Of a DNA stretch of 64,000 nucleotides, positions 44,317-53,366 are shown piece by piece. Within the stretch, counting starts at the first letter, position 1, and every line of letters begins with the position of its first letter. The notes under the pieces were generated by a model, which was not told the DNA's origin, searched no databases, and was given only the letters and a program-made list of their open reading frames with translations. The position numbers and the translations under genes were made by a program. The stretch spans positions 4,665-68,664 of the forward strand of contig DASYAV010000207.1 of NCBI GenBank assembly GCA_036501145.1. The letters run 5' to 3'. The DNA comes from PALSA-505 sp036501145 (GTDB lineage Bacteria > Actinomycetota > Actinomycetes > Streptosporangiales > Streptosporangiaceae).

Positions 44317-46643
44317 GACCACGTCCGTGGCCGGAACTCGTTGGCCAGGTCCACGAGCTCGATCCGGCGGCCGCGGTCGGGGGCCAGCTTGGCCTGAGCG
44401 CGGTAACTGTCCTCCAGGCCCAGCCGAACCGCCCGCTCGCTGGTTTCGTGCCCGGCCAGCCGGCCGCCGTTCATCGTCTGCCCGGCCTGCAGCCGGTTCA
44501 GCGCGGCCCGCAGCACCGCGGCGGTCAGCCGGTGCCTGGCCGCGGCGTCCAATTGCAGTTTGCCGACCTGCTGGCCGGCCTTGTGCAGGTCGTCGGCGGA
44601 CACCAGGCCCGGGCTCGGCGGGGACAGCCGGATCCGCACGGCCGCGACCTGCGCCGCCACGTACCGGCTGGACGTCTCGGGGACGGCGGTCAGCACCGCG
44701 ATGGCCCCCTCCCGGTCGTCCGCGGTCAGGCACACCCTGGCCAGGCCGAACGCCGCGCTGACGAACGAGCGGTCCACGGTCCACACCACCCGCAGCAGCC
44801 CGGCCGCCTGACCGGGTTCCCCGGCGGCTTCGGCGGTGAGCCCGAGGGCCAGCTTCGCTGCGGGCGCACCGGGCAGCGCGGCCAGCACCACGTCGAAGGC
44901 GTCGCGCGCGCCCGGTGGATTGCCCGTGGCCAGGTCGTGCAGCCCCCGGTACCAGGAGACTCGCCAGTCGCCGGGATCGGCCGCGGCCGCGTCCGTGATC
45001 AAGCTCGTGGCGGCTGCCGGATCGCCGTCGGTGATGAGCGCCCGGACCAGTGCGAACCGGGTCTCGGCCGACTCGGTGACGGCCGCGGGGATGCCCGGCT
45101 GCCCGGCCATGACGCCGGTCAGCGTGCTGATCCGCTGCGCCGGGTCCACGGTGCCGAGTGTGGCCAGGAAGCCGGCCGCCGGGTCGTCGCTGTCGACCAC
45201 GGGCAGTGGCAGTCCGGCGATCAGCTCCGCGGCCGGCGGCACCGGCAGCACCGGAGCGGTGTCGTTGCTGAGCGCGGCGTCCGGCGCGCCGATCGCCTGC
45301 ACTTCGGGGGTGAACAGGGTGGAGAACGTCGCCCGTGGCTGACCGTCGCCCGCCGAAAGCACCTCGCGCAGCACCCCGGTGAGCTGCTCGGCCATCTCGG
45401 CGGCCGAGGCGAACCTGCGGCCGGGGTCGGGGTCGGTGGCCCGCAGCAGCGCCCGCAGGAACGATTCGTTCGCCGCCAGCACGGGCACCGTCGCCGGGTC
45501 GGGCAGGGTGTAGACGTATTTCCCCTGGTAATCGAACTTGAAGGTCATCACGGCCAGGGCGCGGCCGACCGTATAGAGGTCGTACGAGGGGGACGGGCCG
45601 ACATCTTCGATCTCCCGGGCCTGGTAGCCGCGGGTGCCGTAGATGGCGCTGTCCTGGTCATCGATCCGGCGCACGCCGCCCATGTCGATGAGCTTGAGCT
45701 GCTCCTCGGTCTGGATGGCGTTGTCCGGCTTGAAGTCGCAGTAGACCAGCCCCCGGGAATGCAGGTGGCCGAGCGCAGGCAGCACCTCGACCGCGTAGGC
45801 GAGCGCGACCGGCAGCGGCAGCGACTCCCCGGCCTTGTGCCGGTCGGCCAGGATCTCCTTGAGCGACCGCCCGCCGACGTACTCCATGACGATGTAGCCG
45901 GCCGGCTCCCCGGTGCGCCGGTCCGGGTGCTGCACGAAGTTGTAGACGCCGACGATGTTCGGGTGCTTGACCTCGGCCAGGAACCTGCGCTCGGCCACCG
46001 CGGCCTCGATCGCGGCCGGGTCGCTGGTGTTGAGCAGCCCCTTCAGCACCACCCAGCGCTTACCGAGGTTGTGATCCACACCCAGGTAGATCCAGCCGAG
46101 CCCGCCGTGCGCGAGGCAGCCGGTCACCTCGTACTGGCCGGCCACCATCTCGCCGCGCTCAAGCCTTGGCTCGAACGAGAAAGAGGTGCCGCAGTGCGGG
46201 CAGAACCCCTCGGTCCGGCCGGGGCTGCCGTCGCGGCCACGGCCGACCGGATTGTCGCACTTGCCGCAGAACCTGCGCTTCTCCGGCACCTGCGGGTCGG
46301 TCAGCATGGCCCCGGCCGGGTCCACGACCGGCACCGGAGGTATCGAGACCAGCCCGGCCCCCAGCCGCCCACGCGACGGCCGGCTCGACCCCGCGCCGCG
46401 CTGGCTCCCACTCGGCCCGCTGCCTGACGAGACCGATGAGCGCGACCAGCCCGACGAGCCCCTCGACGAGCCGACCGAGACAGACGAGGGCGAATGCCCC
46501 GACGGGGCCGATCCGGCCGGCTGGCCCGCCGCCGCGCTCGCCGGAGGGGACGGCGCCATCCCGCACTGGTTGCAGTACCCGCCTTCGATGGTCCCGCCGC
46601 ACCCCGGCTGGTTACAGCGCGCCGCCGCGGCGGGCTCGCTCAC
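44313..46643 (-). CDS. pknG: Ser/Thr protein kinase PknG
   Basis: This 776-residue soluble kinase has the PknG order: N-terminal Cys modules (CNQPGCGGTIEGGYCNQCG, then RRFCGKCDNPVGRG and GFCPHCG), kinase domain, TPR-like C-terminus. The kinase shows CLAHGGLGWIYLGVD, VVLKGLLN (catalytic Lys), IVMEYVGGRSLKEI, VYCDFKPDNAI and LIDMGGVRRI. These match mycobacterial VYNDLKPEN and LIDLGAVSRI, so the atypical HRD and DFG motifs are family traits. The GTG at 46643 follows GGGAGGACC. In mycobacteria PknG senses amino acids through GlnH-GlnX and controls GarA. Confidence 0.93.
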   Translation of the reverse strand: MSEPAAAARCNQPGCGGTIEGGYCNQCGMAPSPPASAAAGQPAGSAPSGHSPSSVSVGSSRGSSGWSRSSVSSGSGPSGSQRGAGSSRPSRGRLGAGLVSIPPVPVVDPAGAMLTDPQVPEKRRFCGKCDNPVGRGRDGSPGRTEGFCPHCGTSFSFEPRLERGEMVAGQYEVTGCLAHGGLGWIYLGVDHNLGKRWVVLKGLLNTSDPAAIEAAVAERRFLAEVKHPNIVGVYNFVQHPDRRTGEPAGYIVMEYVGGRSLKEILADRHKAGESLPLPVALAYAVEVLPALGHLHSRGLVYCDFKPDNAIQTEEQLKLIDMGGVRRIDDQDSAIYGTRGYQAREIEDVGPSPSYDLYTVGRALAVMTFKFDYQGKYVYTLPDPATVPVLAANESFLRALLRATDPDPGRRFASAAEMAEQLTGVLREVLSAGDGQPRATFSTLFTPEVQAIGAPDAALSNDTAPVLPVPPAAELIAGLPLPVVDSDDPAAGFLATLGTVDPAQRISTLTGVMAGQPGIPAAVTESAETRFALVRALITDGDPAAATSLITDAAAADPGDWRVSWYRGLHDLATGNPPGARDAFDVVLAALPGAPAAKLALGLTAEAAGEPGQAAGLLRVVWTVDRSFVSAAFGLARVCLTADDREGAIAVLTAVPETSSRYVAAQVAAVRIRLSPPSPGLVSADDLHKAGQQVGKLQLDAAARHRLTAAVLRAALNRLQAGQTMNGGRLAGHETSERAVRLGLEDSYRAQAKLAPDRGRRIELVDLANEFRPRTWS

Positions 46644-47884
46644 GCCGGTCCTCCCTGGCCACCCACGGCCAGCACCGCCTGCTGGTACCCGCTCACCGCG
46701 GCCGCTGCCGCCCTGATGCCGCACGGCGCCGTCCACAGCAGGTCGCGAGCCCGTCCGTACAGCTCCTCCAGCCCGGCATCCTCGGCCGCGCCGAGCCTGG
46801 CCGCCTTGGCTCGGTAGGCCTCCAGCAGGCCACGCAGCTCGTTCCGCCGGTCCAGCTGGGCCCGCGCGGCGCGTTCCACGGCGCGGCAGTCACTGGCGGC
46901 GGCCGCCGCCTCCTGCTCGGCCGCGTCCAGTTCGGCGGCCAGCCGGCCCCAGCGCCCGGCGGCCCACAGCTCGGCCAGCGCGGCCAGCCGGCCCGCGAGC
47001 GCGTTCACGTCCGGCATCGGCGGCCGCACCGCATCGGCAATCTTGGCGGCGGCGCGCTGCCACGCGGCGGCGGCGTCCTGCCGGGCCGTGGCGGCGGCCG
47101 AGACGGCGGCGGTCAGCGCGGAGATCCGGCCGCCGGCCTGCTGGCGCAGCCGGTCCAGCTCGGCTGCCCTGGCCGCCACGCCGGTGACCTGGCCGGCCAG
47201 CCGGGTGAGCCGGGCCGTGTCGGCCCGGCCACCGGCCCAGAACGCCAGCGGGTCGCCGTTCAGCGTGTCCCGCAGGCCGTCCAGGTTGGCCTGCGCCGCG
47301 CCGACCGCATTGGCCAGCGCTTGGTCGCCCAGGCCCGCGGAGTACTTGGTGGCCTCCGCCAGCCGGGTGGCCGCCTCCTGCAGCCCGGGGGCGATGCCGT
47401 CCCAGACGCCCTGCGCCGCGTCGCACACCGCGGCCACGCCGGCGTAGCCGCGCCGCATCTGCGCGACCGCGCCGGAGACGGTGAGCTCGACGGCCGCGTC
47501 CGCGGTCAGCTCCCGCGCCTGCAGCGGGGCCTGTGCGCGCGGCAGCCGCACCGACGGCCCGCGCAGCAGGCCGGTGATCTCGGCGAGCCTGCCGCCCGGC
47601 GACCGGCCGAGCCTGGCCACGATCTCGGCGGTCCGGTCCAGCACCGCCGAGTACGTGGTGAACGTCTCCCACAGCCTGGCCAGCTCGGCCTGCTCCGCCG
47701 CCCAGCGCTCGCTGGTCTGCCCGGTCAGCGTGGCACCCTCCAGCATCCGCTTGCCGAAGCTGGCGTCCAGGTCGAGCAGGTTGGCCCGGATGATGTCGCG
47801 CTCCGCGGTCGCCTCCGCCACCGCGGTCACCGCCTCCTCGCGGGTCATCGGCGCGGGATCCCGGTGATCCACGGCGGCGCTCAC
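46640..47884 (-). CDS. Coiled-coil protein of unknown function in the PknG operon
   Basis: This 414-residue protein is almost entirely helical, with long Ala/Leu/Arg/Glu-rich heptads (for example EEAVTAVAEATAERDIIR, QQAGGRISALTAAV) and no signal peptide or membrane segment. The GTG at 47884 overlaps the stop of the GlnX-like gene and its own stop overlaps the pknG start. It may be a scaffold linking the membrane sensor to the kinase. That role is inferred from position only. Confidence 0.75.
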   Translation of the reverse strand: MSAAVDHRDPAPMTREEAVTAVAEATAERDIIRANLLDLDASFGKRMLEGATLTGQTSERWAAEQAELARLWETFTTYSAVLDRTAEIVARLGRSPGGRLAEITGLLRGPSVRLPRAQAPLQARELTADAAVELTVSGAVAQMRRGYAGVAAVCDAAQGVWDGIAPGLQEAATRLAEATKYSAGLGDQALANAVGAAQANLDGLRDTLNGDPLAFWAGGRADTARLTRLAGQVTGVAARAAELDRLRQQAGGRISALTAAVSAAATARQDAAAAWQRAAAKIADAVRPPMPDVNALAGRLAALAELWAAGRWGRLAAELDAAEQEAAAAASDCRAVERAARAQLDRRNELRGLLEAYRAKAARLGAAEDAGLEELYGRARDLLWTAPCGIRAAAAAVSGYQQAVLAVGGQGGPA

Positions 47885-49236
47885 CGGTACTCTGCCAGCC
47901 GCTGCGACAGTCCCCAGGCGCAGCCGATCGCCATGATCACCGTCGCCACCACGAACCCGGCCACCAGGCCGGTGAACCCGTCCGCGCCCGCGCGGGCGCG
48001 GCTGGAAAACACCGCCTGATCCGACGCGATCGCCCGGCCGAGGTCGCCCTCCAGCCGGGCGAACCCGGGCGCCGCGTCGCCCGCGGCGTGCCCGGTGACC
48101 AGCGACGTCTCGGCCGCGTAGTTGGCCGCCACATCCTGGCCGAACACCCGGGCGCCCACCGCGTACCAGGCCCTGGCGTCCCGGCCCGCGGCCGCGACCT
48201 GGCTGGCCGCCGCGCCCTGCGAGCCAGCCGCCGCGGTGGCCAGCAGCGTGCCTGGCCCGGGGCCGGCCTGCCGTCGCGCGCCATCGAAGTCGCCCAGGAA
48301 GGAGGCGGCGCCGGTGCGTGAGATGAGGTTCAGTATCTCGTCCCCCCTGGCGCGCTGGATGGTGATCGTTGCCTGGGCGAGCGCCTCGGCGGGCGCCGAG
48401 CCGTGCGTTTCGGCGTCCTGCAGGTCGCTGCGGGCGCCGGCGAACGCCACCGCCAGCCACACCGTGACCACGATCAGCGCGAGCGACCCGGCGACCAGGC
48501 CGACGTTGAAGGTTCTCCTGGTCTGCCGGGACAGCCAGCGCTGGGTGCGCCACAGCACAACGGCGAGCACGACCGACACCACCAGCAGCACCGCCATCCA
48601 CGGCAGCCCGGTCGCCTGTGCGCTCCTGGCCGCCAGTTCGGTGTTGGCCTGGAGGTAGGCGGTGCGCGCGGCGGGCAGCAGGACCAGGTGCATCTGCTCG
48701 GACGCGACTTGCATGAACGACCCGCCGGTGAGCTGGTAACCCAGCGCGTAGTCGCTTTGCGCCTGCGCCACGTAGCCGGTATACGCCGGGAGCCCGGTCG
48801 CCACGGCCGGCAGACTGCTGCCGAACTGGCCGGACGGCGCCGCGGCCCGCAGCGCCGACAGGTCCGCGGCGGCCTGCGCGACGTCGGCCTGGTAGCGCTG
48901 GCGCATGGGCAGCGCCTCGTCCGGCCCGGTGAGGAACGCGGTGGTGGCGGTCACGTCGGCGTCGGACAGCGCCTGGTACATCTGGCGTGCCTCGAAGCTG
49001 AGCGGCTCGCTGGCGTTCAGCACACCCGACGCCGCCGACGCGTGCGAGCCGGTGACCCAGGCGCCCACCACGCCCCAGGCCAGCGACGCCACGACGAGCG
49101 TGACCATCAGCAACCCGATGACCCGCGGCGTGCTGCCGCCGTGCCGCCCCGCCCCGGCCGCCGCGCCGCTAGCAGCCCCCGGCGGCCCGCTTCCCGGCGC
49201 GGGGTTCGCGGCTGCCTGCCCGGTCGCCGTGGCCAC
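47881..49236 (-). CDS. GlnX-like membrane sensor protein
   Basis: This 451-residue protein has four predicted membrane helices: near residue 40 (VIGLLMVTLVVASLAWGVVG), around residue 215 (MAVLLVVSVVLAVVL), around 250 (VGLVAGSLALIVVTVWLAV) and near the C-terminus (GLVAGFVVATVIMAIGCAWG). Two helical extracytoplasmic domains lie between pairs 1-2 and 3-4. Size and topology resemble mycobacterial GlnX, which couples a periplasmic binding protein to PknG. The GTG at 49236 overlaps the TAG of the binding-protein gene. Confidence 0.78.
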   Translation of the reverse strand: MATATGQAAANPAPGSGPPGAASGAAAGAGRHGGSTPRVIGLLMVTLVVASLAWGVVGAWVTGSHASAASGVLNASEPLSFEARQMYQALSDADVTATTAFLTGPDEALPMRQRYQADVAQAAADLSALRAAAPSGQFGSSLPAVATGLPAYTGYVAQAQSDYALGYQLTGGSFMQVASEQMHLVLLPAARTAYLQANTELAARSAQATGLPWMAVLLVVSVVLAVVLWRTQRWLSRQTRRTFNVGLVAGSLALIVVTVWLAVAFAGARSDLQDAETHGSAPAEALAQATITIQRARGDEILNLISRTGAASFLGDFDGARRQAGPGPGTLLATAAAGSQGAAASQVAAAGRDARAWYAVGARVFGQDVAANYAAETSLVTGHAAGDAAPGFARLEGDLGRAIASDQAVFSSRARAGADGFTGLVAGFVVATVIMAIGCAWGLSQRLAEYR

Positions 49237-50361
49237 TACCGGATCCTCGCGATCTGCGCGTTGGCCAGCGACGCCACCGGTGCCGCCAGCGGCTGGAACC
49301 GCACCGGCGCCAGGTATCGCGCCGAGTTCCCCGCCGTGATCGCCCAGTGCAGGAACGCCTGCAGGTCCCGGGCCCTGGCCGCGTCCGGCTGCCGTGAGCT
49401 GACGATGGCGTACTCGTAGTTGACGATCGGGTAGCCCGCGGCCGCGGGCCCGTTCACCATCGAGATCGTCTCGTTGCGTGGCAACTGCGAGGCGAAGCTG
49501 CCGGTCGCGGCGCGGATCGTGCCGGCCGTGGGCAACTCGAAGTTCCCGGCCGCGTTCGCGAGCCGGGCCTCGCCCAGCCCGGCGGCCAGCGCCTGGGTCA
49601 GGTAGCTGATGCCGATGTAGGCCACGCATCCCGGTGTGGCCCGGCACCCGGCGACCATACCGTCATTGCCCGTCTCGGCCTTCCCGCCGCCGGCGGCGGG
49701 CCAGGCCACAGTGGTCCCGTAACCCGATACGGCTGTCCCAGGACGGATCGCCGGTGGCCAGGTAGCTGCTGAACAGGAACGTGTCACCCGAGCTCTCCAC
49801 CCGGTGCAGCGGGACGATTCTGGTTCCCGGCAGGTGTGCGCCAGGGTTGAGCGCCGCGATGGCAGGCGCGTCCCACCTGGTGATCGTCCCCCGGTAGATC
49901 TGCGCCAGCACGGTGCCGGTCAGCTTCAGGTGCACCCCGGAAGCGAGGCCGGGCACGTTGTAGACGGCCAGCCCGGCCGAGATCGCCAGCGGTATGTTCA
50001 GCAGGTTCGGGTTGTCGACCAGGTCACCGCTGGACAGGTAGGCGTCCGACGCGCCGATGTCCGCCTTGCCGTTGGACGCGTCGGCTATCCCGGTGCCCGA
50101 TCCGGTGCCCGCCGTCGCGATCGACACCTGCGGGAATTGCTGGTGGTAGGCGGTCGCCCACGACCTGAAGAGCGGGTAAAGCAGCGTGCTGCCGGTCTCC
50201 GCCAGCGCGGCACGCGCCGGCCCCGGACTCGCCACCACCCGCCCGGATCCCGTCGCGGGGTTAGCTGCCCGCGGGGAAGCCCCCGATCCGCATCCCGCGC
50301 TCACCCCGAGCACGACAGCGGCCGTCACGGCGGCAACAGCCCGCCATCTTGACGCCACCAC
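49236..50361 (-). pseudogene. PstS-like substrate-binding lipoprotein gene with a single-base frameshift
   Basis: Two overlapping frames make one PstS-type binding protein. The first has a lipoprotein signal ending VSAGCGSG, then TGSTLLYPLFRSW, GTGSGTGIADA, KADIGASDAYLS and RVESSGDTFLFSSYL. The second continues YGTTVAWPAAGGGKAETGN, CVAYIGISYL and IVNYEYAIV. The crossover is at about 49722-49732, and 1126 bp equals 374 codons plus stop plus one extra base. As first gene of the PknG operon it takes the GlnH position. It may be a sequence error rather than a true loss. GTG start at about 50361 (uncertain). Confidence 0.75.
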
Positions 50362-50527
50362 TACCCCGTGCGCCCTCTCATCGCCGCGCGCCACCGGACA
50401 TAACCCAACTGTCGATCCCTGTCCTAACATGGCTGCGCGAACCGAGGGGGAAGCTCGGTGGGCAGCCAGATGAATTCACCGGTTGGCTGCGAGCGGCACG
50501 GTGCTACACGATTCCTGGGAGGGCAAC

Positions 50528-51346
50528 GTGGGCCGGCGGGATCAGGACGAACCCGAAGCACCGGGGTCTGATGCACGGGGGCTTGGCACACAGTGCCGCC
50601 GGCTGCCCGGCCGGGTCGCGGTGATCACCGGCGCCGCGCATGGGATCGGCGCCGCCACCGCCCGGCGGCTGGCCGCCGAGGGCGCCACGGTCGTGCTCAC
50701 CGATGTCGACGACGCCGCCGGCGACGCCGCCGCGGCCGCCATCACAAGCGACGGCGGCCGCGCCGGGTACCAGCACTGCGACGTGTCGTCGGCGGCGGAC
50801 TGGACCGCCCTGGCCACGCACGTGGCGCAGCGGCACGGGCGGCTCGACATCCTGCACAGCAACGCCTTCATCAGCGTGGTCAAGCCGGCCCACGAGCTGA
50901 CCGAGGGGGAGTGGGACCGCCAGCTCGCGGTGACCCTCAAGGGCGCCTGGCTCGGTATCAGGACGTTCGCCGCCCCGCTGGCCGCCGCCTCCGGCGCGAT
51001 GGTGCTGACCTCGTCGGTGCACGCGCTGGCCGGGCTGCCCGGCCACTCCGCTTATGCCGCCGCGAAGGGCGCGCTGTGCGCGCTGGGCAGGCAGCTCGCG
51101 GTGGAATACGGCCCGGGCATCCGGGTCAACACCGTGCTGCCCGGGCCGATCCTGACCCAGGCCTGGGACGGCATCGGCGAGTCCGACCGGCAGACCAGCG
51201 TGGCCGGAACCGCACTGAAGCGCTTCGGCCAGCCCGACGAGGTGGCCGCCACCGTGGCCTTCCTGGTGTCCCCGGACGCGTCCTACGTGACCGGGGCCAG
51301 CCTGGTGGTGGACGGCGGGTGGAGCGTCGTGAAGGAGTCCGCGTGA
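50528..51346 (+). CDS. Short-chain dehydrogenase/reductase
   Basis: This 272-residue classical SDR has the TGAAHGIG cofactor loop, an Asp in LTDVDDA that favours NAD+, and LHSNAF in place of the usual NNAG. The catalytic Ser is in VLTSSVHAL and YAAAKGAL supplies Tyr and Lys. The C-terminus ends in LVVDGGWSVV. The GTG at 50528 has GGGAGGG 6 bp upstream. It overlaps a PfkB-type kinase gene (GTGA), which suggests a two-step sugar acid or polyol pathway. Confidence 0.88.
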   Translation: MGRRDQDEPEAPGSDARGLGTQCRRLPGRVAVITGAAHGIGAATARRLAAEGATVVLTDVDDAAGDAAAAAITSDGGRAGYQHCDVSSAADWTALATHVAQRHGRLDILHSNAFISVVKPAHELTEGEWDRQLAVTLKGAWLGIRTFAAPLAAASGAMVLTSSVHALAGLPGHSAYAAAKGALCALGRQLAVEYGPGIRVNTVLPGPILTQAWDGIGESDRQTSVAGTALKRFGQPDEVAATVAFLVSPDASYVTGASLVVDGGWSVVKESA

Positions 51347-52458
51347 CCACCGCCGAACCCGGGAGCACCGGACCCGGGAGCACCGGACCCAGGAGCACCG
51401 CCGGAGCCGGGAGCGGGGCTGGCGCCGCGCCGGCGCCTGAGGTCGTGACGTTCGGCGAGACCATGGCCGCGATGCGGGCCGCCGGGCCGCTGCGGCTGGG
51501 CGGCCCGCTGCACCTGTCCGTGGCCGGGGCCGAGTCCAACGTCGCCATCGGCCTGGCCCGGCTCGGCCACCGGGTGAGCTGGGCAGGCAGGGTCGGCTCG
51601 GACGAGCTCGGCGCCCTCGTGCTGCGCACGCTGCGGGCCGAGTCCGTGGACGTCGGCCACGCGGTCACCGACACCTCGGGACGGCCCACCGGCCTGCTGA
51701 TCTTCGAGCCCCGGCTGGGCGACCTGACCCGGGTGAGCTACTACCGGGCGGGGTCGGCAGGCTCGGCCGTCGCCGCCGATGACGTGCTGGCCGCGCTGGC
51801 GCTCGCGCCCCGGGTGCTGCACCTGACCGGGATCACCCCGGCGCTCACCCCGGCGGCCGCGGTCGCGGTCCGCGCCGCCGCGCAGTCAGCCAGCCAGTCC
51901 GGGGTCATGGTGTGCCTCGACGTCAACTTCCGGTCCCGGCTGTGGACCGCCGGGCAGGCGCGGGCGGCGCTGACGCCCCTGCTGCGCTTCACCGACCTGC
52001 TGGTGGCCTCCGAAGACGAGCTGCCCCTGGTCGCGCCCGGCCGCACCGCCAGCCAGGCCGACCGCGGCGCCAGCGAGGCCGAGGCCGGCCACCCGCAGGC
52101 GGGGGAGACCACTGGTGGTGCCTCCACCCTGGAGGAGACCGCGGCCGCGCTGCTGGCCGCGGGCCCCAGCGAGGTCGTGATCAAGCGCGGCGCGGCGGGC
52201 GCGACCGCGGTCAGTGCGGCCGGCGCCGTGCACCGGCCCGCCCGCCGGGTGCCGGTGGCCGATCTGGTCGGCGCGGGCGACGCGTTCGTGGCCGGCTACC
52301 TGTCCGGCCACCTCGACGGTCTTGAGCCCGCGGAGCGGCTGGACCGGGCGGTCAGCGTGGCCGCGTTCGCGATCGCCTCGCGCGGCGACTGGGAGGGCCT
52401 GCCCACCCGCGACGAGCTCGCCCTGCTCGACGCCGCCGAAGGCGCCACCATCCGCTGA
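51343..52458 (+). CDS. PfkB-family sugar kinase (KDG kinase-like)
   Basis: This 371-residue carbohydrate kinase has VVTFGETMAAMRA, the first PfkB signature region (VAGAESNVAIGLARLGHRV, then AGRVGSDELG), VCLDVNFRSRLW, and the catalytic anion hole DLVGAGDAFVAGYLSG with its Asp. FGETM and DVNFR favour 2-dehydro-3-deoxygluconate kinase-like enzymes. Two low-complexity parts stand out: an N-terminal GST-P repeat from a 15-bp tandem array, and a Ser/Ala/Gly/Glu insert after LVAPGR. It is translationally coupled to the SDR. Confidence 0.85.
   Translation: MTTAEPGSTGPGSTGPRSTAGAGSGAGAAPAPEVVTFGETMAAMRAAGPLRLGGPLHLSVAGAESNVAIGLARLGHRVSWAGRVGSDELGALVLRTLRAESVDVGHAVTDTSGRPTGLLIFEPRLGDLTRVSYYRAGSAGSAVAADDVLAALALAPRVLHLTGITPALTPAAAVAVRAAAQSASQSGVMVCLDVNFRSRLWTAGQARAALTPLLRFTDLLVASEDELPLVAPGRTASQADRGASEAEAGHPQAGETTGGASTLEETAAALLAAGPSEVVIKRGAAGATAVSAAGAVHRPARRVPVADLVGAGDAFVAGYLSGHLDGLEPAERLDRAVSVAAFAIASRGDWEGLPTRDELALLDAAEGATIR
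51361..51399 (+). repeat. 15-bp tandem repeat in the kinase 5' end
   Basis: About 2.6 copies of GGGAGCACCGGACCC encode a Gly-Ser-Thr-Gly-Pro array before the PfkB domain. Confidence 0.85.
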
Positions 52459-52522
52459 TGCCCGGCGAACCTGACGAAACACCCGCCGGCTGGCGCCCCG
52501 GCCGATGACGTGGACCTTTCTA

Positions 52523-52536
52523 GGTGCCGTGGCACC
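52523..52536. terminator. Short hairpin between convergent genes
   Basis: GGTGCC-GT-GGCACC forms a compact hairpin in the 155-bp gap between the kinase and the convergent PPOX gene. It is a weak terminator candidate; nothing else is seen in the gap. Confidence 0.4.
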
Positions 52537-52613
52537 AGCAAGTGCCCACGCCGATGGGTTGGCGCCGTGGCGATCGTGGAGCGAGCGGCGGGGCCCGGCG
52601 CGGAGCGGAGCGC

Positions 52614-53066
52614 TTAGCTGGCCGTCGGGTTGGTGTAGGTGCGGCTGGGGGTCACCAGCACGGCGGCGCGCCGTTCCCCGGCCATGACCCGGTCGTAGGT
52701 GTCCCAGTTGTCGTGTGTGCCGCCGGCCGCGGTGAAGACGTCCCGCAGCAGCACGCGCAGGGCTTCGCCGTCCACCTCCGGATGCGGATCGTCGGGGCCG
52801 ATGAGCTGCGCGGTTCCCTCGACGGTGGCCCATTGCCAGCCGGCCCGGGCCACGACGGTGACCCGGGGATCGGCGCGCAGGTTGGCCAGCTTGCGGGAGC
52901 CGCCGCGGGCCACGAGCCCGACGACGTCGGCCCCGGTCAGCGGGTGCCGCAGCACGCCTGCGTTGACCACGGACGCCTGCGCGCTGCCGTCCCGGCGCAG
53001 GGTGGTGACCACACAGAGCCCGTGATCCAGCGGCACGAGCTCGACGAACGCGGACAGTTCGGCCAT
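52614..53066 (-). CDS. PPOX-class (probably F420-dependent) flavin/deazaflavin oxidoreductase
   Basis: This 150-residue split-barrel protein of the pyridoxamine-phosphate oxidase superfamily has LDHGLCVVTTLRRDGSAQAS, VGLVARGGSRKLANLRADPR, VTVVARAGWQWATVEGTAQ and a C-terminal MAGERRAAVLVTPSRTYTN. The KLANLRADPRVTV part is typical of actinobacterial F420-binding members. The ATG at 53066 has GGGAGG 8 bp upstream. A perfect GTTAGT-N6-ACTAAC palindrome at 53105 suggests a MarR/TetR-type operator. Confidence 0.82.
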   Translation of the reverse strand: MAELSAFVELVPLDHGLCVVTTLRRDGSAQASVVNAGVLRHPLTGADVVGLVARGGSRKLANLRADPRVTVVARAGWQWATVEGTAQLIGPDDPHPEVDGEALRVLLRDVFTAAGGTHDNWDTYDRVMAGERRAAVLVTPSRTYTNPTAS

Positions 53067-53104
53067 GGCCGCAACCTCCCTCAGCGTTGATCGGTCCATC
53101 CGGA

Positions 53105-53122
53105 GTTAGTTATTGCACTAAC
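53105..53122. promoter_or_regulatory. GTTAGT-TATTGC-ACTAAC palindrome (putative operator)
   Basis: This 18-bp palindrome in an AT-rich patch lies 39 bp upstream of the PPOX gene start and would overlap its promoter. No regulator gene is adjacent. The rest of the 297-bp gap up to the CoxL-like gene holds a hairpin at about 53155-53192 and a 20-bp tandem repeat. Confidence 0.5.
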
Positions 53123-53312
53123 TTAGCGGAAGGCCGAGCCCTGCGCATCCCTCCCGGCCCGCGCTCGCCCCCCATGGCGATGGGCGCGAGCCCTTGATCA
53201 TCTCCCACTTATCATGCGGTACGACCGTGGCGTGCCCGGATTTGTCATAATTTGTCCCACGTTACTGCATGAAGAGTCGACGATGATCTTGGAACTCCGG
53301 GGCAGCCAGAAC

Positions 53313-53366
53313 GAGCTTCCTGGTCGGGTGCCGGGCTTCCTGGTCGGGTGCCGGGCTTCCTGGTCA
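53313..53366. repeat. 20-bp tandem repeat just after the CoxL-like gene
   Basis: GCTTCCTGGTCGGGTGCCGG occurs twice perfectly (53313-53332, 53333-53352) followed by a partial third copy that runs into the stop codon of the CoxL-like gene at 53364-53366. Confidence 0.88.
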
